From Saccharopolyspora_C sp047200635 (GTDB lineage Bacteria > Actinomycetota > Actinomycetes > Mycobacteriales > Pseudonocardiaceae): a stretch of DNA of 64,000 nt. Location: contig NZ_JBJZOI010000024.1 in the NCBI RefSeq assembly GCF_047200635.1, forward strand, positions 14,067 through 78,066, given 5' to 3'. The notes beneath the pieces were generated by a model. That model saw only the letters and a list, made by a program, of their open reading frames with translations. It made no database searches and was not told the origin of the DNA. Below are positions 60,469 to 64,000 of this stretch, piece after piece. The position numbers and the translations under genes are program-made. Position 1 is the stretch's first letter. Each line of letters starts with the position of its first letter.

Positions 60469-61371
60469 TCAGCGGCTCACCGGCGTCGCGTCGGGATCGG
60501 CGATGAACCGGGGGCGCGGGCGGGTGCCCGCGAAGGGCTCGGCCAGCGCGTTGTCCACGCTGTTGAACACCACGAAGATGTTCGAGCGCGGGAACGGCGT
60601 GATGTTGTTGCCCGAGCCGTGCATCGCGTTGGAGTCGAACCACAGGGCCGAGCCGGCGGAACCGGTGAACTGCTCGATCCCGTGCTCGTAGCCGAGCCGG
60701 GTGACGTCCTGCTCATCCGGAACGCCGATCTCCTGCGCGGTCAGCGAGGACCGGTAGTTGTCCTCCGGAGTGCGCCCGGAGCACGACACGAACGTGCGGT
60801 GCGAGCCAGGCATGATCATCAGACCGCCGTTGAACGGGTAGTTGTCGGTCAGCGCGATCGAAACGCTCACCGCGCGCGGGGCGGGCATCCCGTCCTCGGC
60901 GTGCCAGGTCTCGAAGTCGGAGTGCCAGTAGAACCCGTTGCCCTTGAAGCCGGGCATCGAGTTGATCCGGCTCTGGTGGACGTAGACCTCCGAGCCCAGG
61001 ATCTGCCGGGCGCGGTCGAGCAGCCGACGGTCCCGCACCAGCTCGGCGATCGCCTCGCTGAGCCGGTGGACCTCGAAGATCGAACGCACCTCGTCCGTTC
61101 CCCGCTCCACGATCGTGCGCTCGTCGGCGCGGACCTGCTCGTCCGCGGTGAGCCGGTCCAGCTCCCGCCAGTACGTCTGCACCTCGGCGGGGCTCAGCAG
61201 GCCTTCGACGGTGTGGAAGCCCTTCGCCTCGTGGGTCTCCAGGTCGCGCGCGCTGGCCGGGCCGTCGGTCACACCGGGCCAGACCACCGGATCGGTGCGG
61301 TCCAGCAGCGCGGAGTCGTGGCTGGAACGGGTGGGGTAGCGGTCCTGGGCCAAGGTTTCGGCAGCCGTCAT
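60469..61371 (-). CDS. ectD: ectoine hydroxylase
   Basis: 300 residues. Fe(II)/2-oxoglutarate dioxygenase with the EctD signature GFYWHSDFETWHAEDGMP (iron ligands His and Asp of HSD) and the distal His in SNAMHGSGNN, plus the conserved ending PFAGTRPRPRF. It hydroxylates ectoine to 5-hydroxyectoine, an osmo- and heat-protectant. ectABC are not adjacent in this window, so ectD is separate from its usual operon. GAAGGAGG lies before the ATG. Confidence 0.96.
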   Translation of the reverse strand: MTAAETLAQDRYPTRSSHDSALLDRTDPVVWPGVTDGPASARDLETHEAKGFHTVEGLLSPAEVQTYWRELDRLTADEQVRADERTIVERGTDEVRSIFEVHRLSEAIAELVRDRRLLDRARQILGSEVYVHQSRINSMPGFKGNGFYWHSDFETWHAEDGMPAPRAVSVSIALTDNYPFNGGLMIMPGSHRTFVSCSGRTPEDNYRSSLTAQEIGVPDEQDVTRLGYEHGIEQFTGSAGSALWFDSNAMHGSGNNITPFPRSNIFVVFNSVDNALAEPFAGTRPRPRFIADPDATPVSR

Positions 61372-61897
61372 CGTGGGCCTCCTTCACTAGCTGTGCCGGA
61401 GCGGCCGGATGCGCTGGGAACCGGCCGCCCATTGCGGCCCTCGACGGAGACGAGAAGAACGCGCCAGCGAAAGCGGCGCGCGAACCACGGGCAGCAGTGC
61501 TGGGCGCCCTCGTGCTCAAGCCGGGGCGGCCCGTCAGCTGGCCGTGGCGTTCAACTGGCGGTCTGATCGAGTGGTGCCCGGTGGCGCCAGCGCCCAAACA
61601 TCGACGCCGATGTGATCCGATCTCGGTGTGCATGTGTAGGCGGCGGGCGAACGGGCAACCCGGTGAGCAGGTTGGCGCTGCTCCCGGGGCAGGGTCGGCC
61701 GAGGTGGAGCGTGGTTCAGCCGGGAGCCGTGCCCTGCCGGGCAGTGCGCAGGGGTGCATCTGTTCGGCCCAAGAGCGGGTGCACCCCTCCCCGCCCCTGA
61801 AACCCCGTCCGCGCGACGGGACGAGCGGCGCGACGGCTTGCCCGCACGCTCACCGGGAGCGGCGAGGCGGGTGGAAAGCGGTGCGGCGTCGCGTCGG
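61372..61897. other. intergenic region upstream of ectD
   Basis: 526 bp without a convincing gene. It should hold the ectD promoter. A dyad AGGGGTGCA/TGCACCCCT (61750-61758 and 61780-61788) lies downstream of the ANTAR gene and may be its terminator or an operator. Confidence 0.5.
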
Positions 61898-62653
61898 TTA
61901 TCCGGCTCCGTTGACGCGCGCGGTCACCGTCTCGGAGACGATGCGCTCGGCGGCGTCGCGGAGTTTCGTGTTGGTGTTCTGCGACTGCTTGACGAGCCAG
62001 GCGAAGGCCTGATCGGCGTCGAATCCGTGCAGCACCATGAGAATTCCCTTGGCCTGCTCGATGACGGGGCGCGAATCCAGGGCGGTGCGCAATTGCTCGG
62101 TCAGCTCGCGGGTCGCCAGATAGCGCTGCCACGTCCGCAGGTGCCCCTCCACCGCGGTCGTGTAGAGCTCCAGGACCGTTTCGTCGATTTCCCGGTACCC
62201 GTGATCCTGGGACGAGTAGAGGTTCAGGGCTCCGCGGTATTCGGAATCGATGAACAGGGGCGCGGACAAGTAGCTGCCGACTCCGAGGCGGCGCGCGGCT
62301 TCGGTGAACGCGGGCCACCGCTCCTTGGCCTCCTCCGCGTTCACCCGCACGATCTTCCCCGATTCGGCGGCGTGCAGGCAGGGGCCAGCTCCCGCGCGGT
62401 ACTGCTCCAGATCGACTTCGAAGGTCGTGTCGTCGGTGCAGGCGCCGGTTTTGGGGCCGTCATCGGTGGCCAACGTGACTCCGGCCATGTCGACGCCCGG
62501 AATCGCCCGCAGCACCTGATCGCAAACTCGGTGGAGGAGCATCTCGAGGCTGTCCTCGCGCTCCATGGCGTCGGCCAAGGACTCCAGGGCACCGGTGATC
62601 TCTTCGAGCTGGGACTGCCACGCGGCGGTGTCCTCCGTCGAGTTCTGCTCCAT
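61898..62653 (-). CDS. GAF-ANTAR domain regulator
   Basis: 251 residues. N-terminal GAF sensor (about 25-165, PGVDMAGVTLATDDGP, YLSAPLFIDSEYRGALNLYSS) and C-terminal ANTAR RNA-binding domain (about 180-245): ALDSRPVIEQAKGILMVLHG and DQAFAWLVKQSQNTN. ANTAR proteins bind paired hexaloop hairpins and prevent termination; targets here are unknown. No kinase is adjacent, so the GAF domain probably senses the signal itself. Common beside STAS genes in actinobacteria. Confidence 0.92.
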   Translation of the reverse strand: MEQNSTEDTAAWQSQLEEITGALESLADAMEREDSLEMLLHRVCDQVLRAIPGVDMAGVTLATDDGPKTGACTDDTTFEVDLEQYRAGAGPCLHAAESGKIVRVNAEEAKERWPAFTEAARRLGVGSYLSAPLFIDSEYRGALNLYSSQDHGYREIDETVLELYTTAVEGHLRTWQRYLATRELTEQLRTALDSRPVIEQAKGILMVLHGFDADQAFAWLVKQSQNTNTKLRDAAERIVSETVTARVNGAG

Positions 62654-62854
62654 GCGGGCATCTTCTCCTATGAACTGGCTAACCAGGCGCGGGGCGAGCG
62701 CGCCGACGCGGACACGACGAGGAGCACGCGCTCACGGCCGCCGCGGCACGTCCGTCGGCGTCGACGAGCGCGACGCGGCGCCGAGTCGCGGTGCCGCGCC
62801 CGCCGGCACGGCGCCGGGGGCGTCGTGCCGGGGACCGATACCACCATCTCAGGT

Positions 62855-63313
62855 TCACCCGACGCGGCCGTCGCACGCCGCGTACAAGGTGGGATGACAG
62901 CTCAGCTCCGCTCCCACCCCGGTTCGGTCCAGCACGTGCGGCACCGCGTGGCCGCCGACCACCAACCGCAGCCGCGACCCGGTGCTGACCGCGCGCAGCT
63001 GGGCGTGCCGCAGCACCTCCAGCCCCGCGAGGCCCAGGAAACCCACCGCGCTCAGGTCCACCACGACCAGCCGGGCGGTGGCGGACAACCGAGGCAGCAG
63101 GACCTCCTCGAAATCTCCCACGGTCCCGGCATCGATGTCCCCGGCGACCGTGAGCACGATCGTATCCGGATTCGGCCGCGAAACGCGTTGCCGGACGCCC
63201 CAGCCGCGCCCTCGCGGATAGAGGGCCGCTGGTTCCGGCGTGCTGTCGCGGTGCGTCGGGGCTCTTCCCGGATGAACGGGCGTCGCCCCGAACAACGCGG
63301 TCGGAATGGTCAC
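62855..63313 (-). CDS. STAS domain protein (anti-anti-sigma factor-like)
   Basis: 152 residues. The STAS domain fills the C-terminal ~110: TIVLTVAGDIDAGTVGDFEEVLLP, RLVVVDLSAVGFLGLAGLEVL (Ser in DLSAVGFLGL is followed by Leu-Gly-Leu where a phospho-Ser is usual, so phospho-control is unsure). GTG 63313 is selected by GAGGAGG upstream; a much longer reading lacks support. Likely acts in a partner-switching stress pathway; no anti-sigma kinase is adjacent. Confidence 0.8.
   Translation of the reverse strand: MTIPTALFGATPVHPGRAPTHRDSTPEPAALYPRGRGWGVRQRVSRPNPDTIVLTVAGDIDAGTVGDFEEVLLPRLSATARLVVVDLSAVGFLGLAGLEVLRHAQLRAVSTGSRLRLVVGGHAVPHVLDRTGVGAELSCHPTLYAACDGRVG

Positions 63314-64000
<687 letters not shown>

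Noticed and set aside
60619..61566. Plus-strand open frame over ectD
   Set aside because: Antisense shadow of ectD; no domain and atypical composition.

Overview
The window is very GC-rich, uses GTG and TTG starts freely, and carries families typical of Actinobacteria (GuaB3, a ChoD-like GMC oxidoreductase, the AroQ chorismate mutase of the Rv0948c type, DUF6350/PerM, DUF5336, the ImuA'-ImuB-DnaE2 mutasome, a TNT-domain protein). Stand-alone ectD and the mycobacteria-like gene order suggest Pseudonocardiales, perhaps a Saccharopolyspora-like organism; that assignment is inference. The first gene is cut by the window edge, and the last ~35 bases are a poly-G tract that looks like an assembly artefact.

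Layout. 1-4.6 kb: guaB3, GMC oxidoreductase, guaA. 4.7-6.9 kb: secreted GH16 glucanase under a LacI-type regulator with a palindromic operator. 7.1-10.6 kb: envelope-stress locus with two divergent PspC proteins, one fused to a histidine kinase, plus a LuxR-type response regulator. 10.6-12.6 kb: EamA exporter and divergent LysR regulator. 12.6-18.3 kb: two paralogous Ser/Thr kinases and two membrane-anchored proteins. 18.4-19.7 kb: 3-hydroxybutyrate dehydrogenase and a small membrane protein. 19.7-34.6 kb: a segment collinear with M. tuberculosis Rv0948c-Rv0957 (chorismate mutase, uvrD1/pcrA, M23 peptidase, sucCD, DUF5336, perM, purN, purH) with a methyltransferase and a polytopic membrane protein added. 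34.7-41.1 kb: SOS-controlled imuA'-imuB-dnaE2. 41.1-56.9 kb: mixed metabolic, transport and regulatory genes including a TNT toxin-domain protein, folD and icd. 57.0-59.9 kb: a tRNA-Val followed by an islet that ends in a copy of the tRNA 3' end. 60-64 kb: DUF2267, ectD, an ANTAR regulator and a STAS protein.

The most interesting signals are: (1) an apparent Phe-Phe-Tyr leader peptide and attenuator ahead of chorismate mutase; (2) the ~2.8-kb islet bounded by 25-bp near-identical repeats of the tRNA-Val 3' end; (3) five evenly spaced 16-bp palindromes downstream of dnaE2; (4) a TNT-domain protein with an immunity-like N-terminus and no separate immunity gene; (5) two LexA boxes around the mutasome promoter; and (6) nested dyads in the promoter regions of the PspC and kinase genes.
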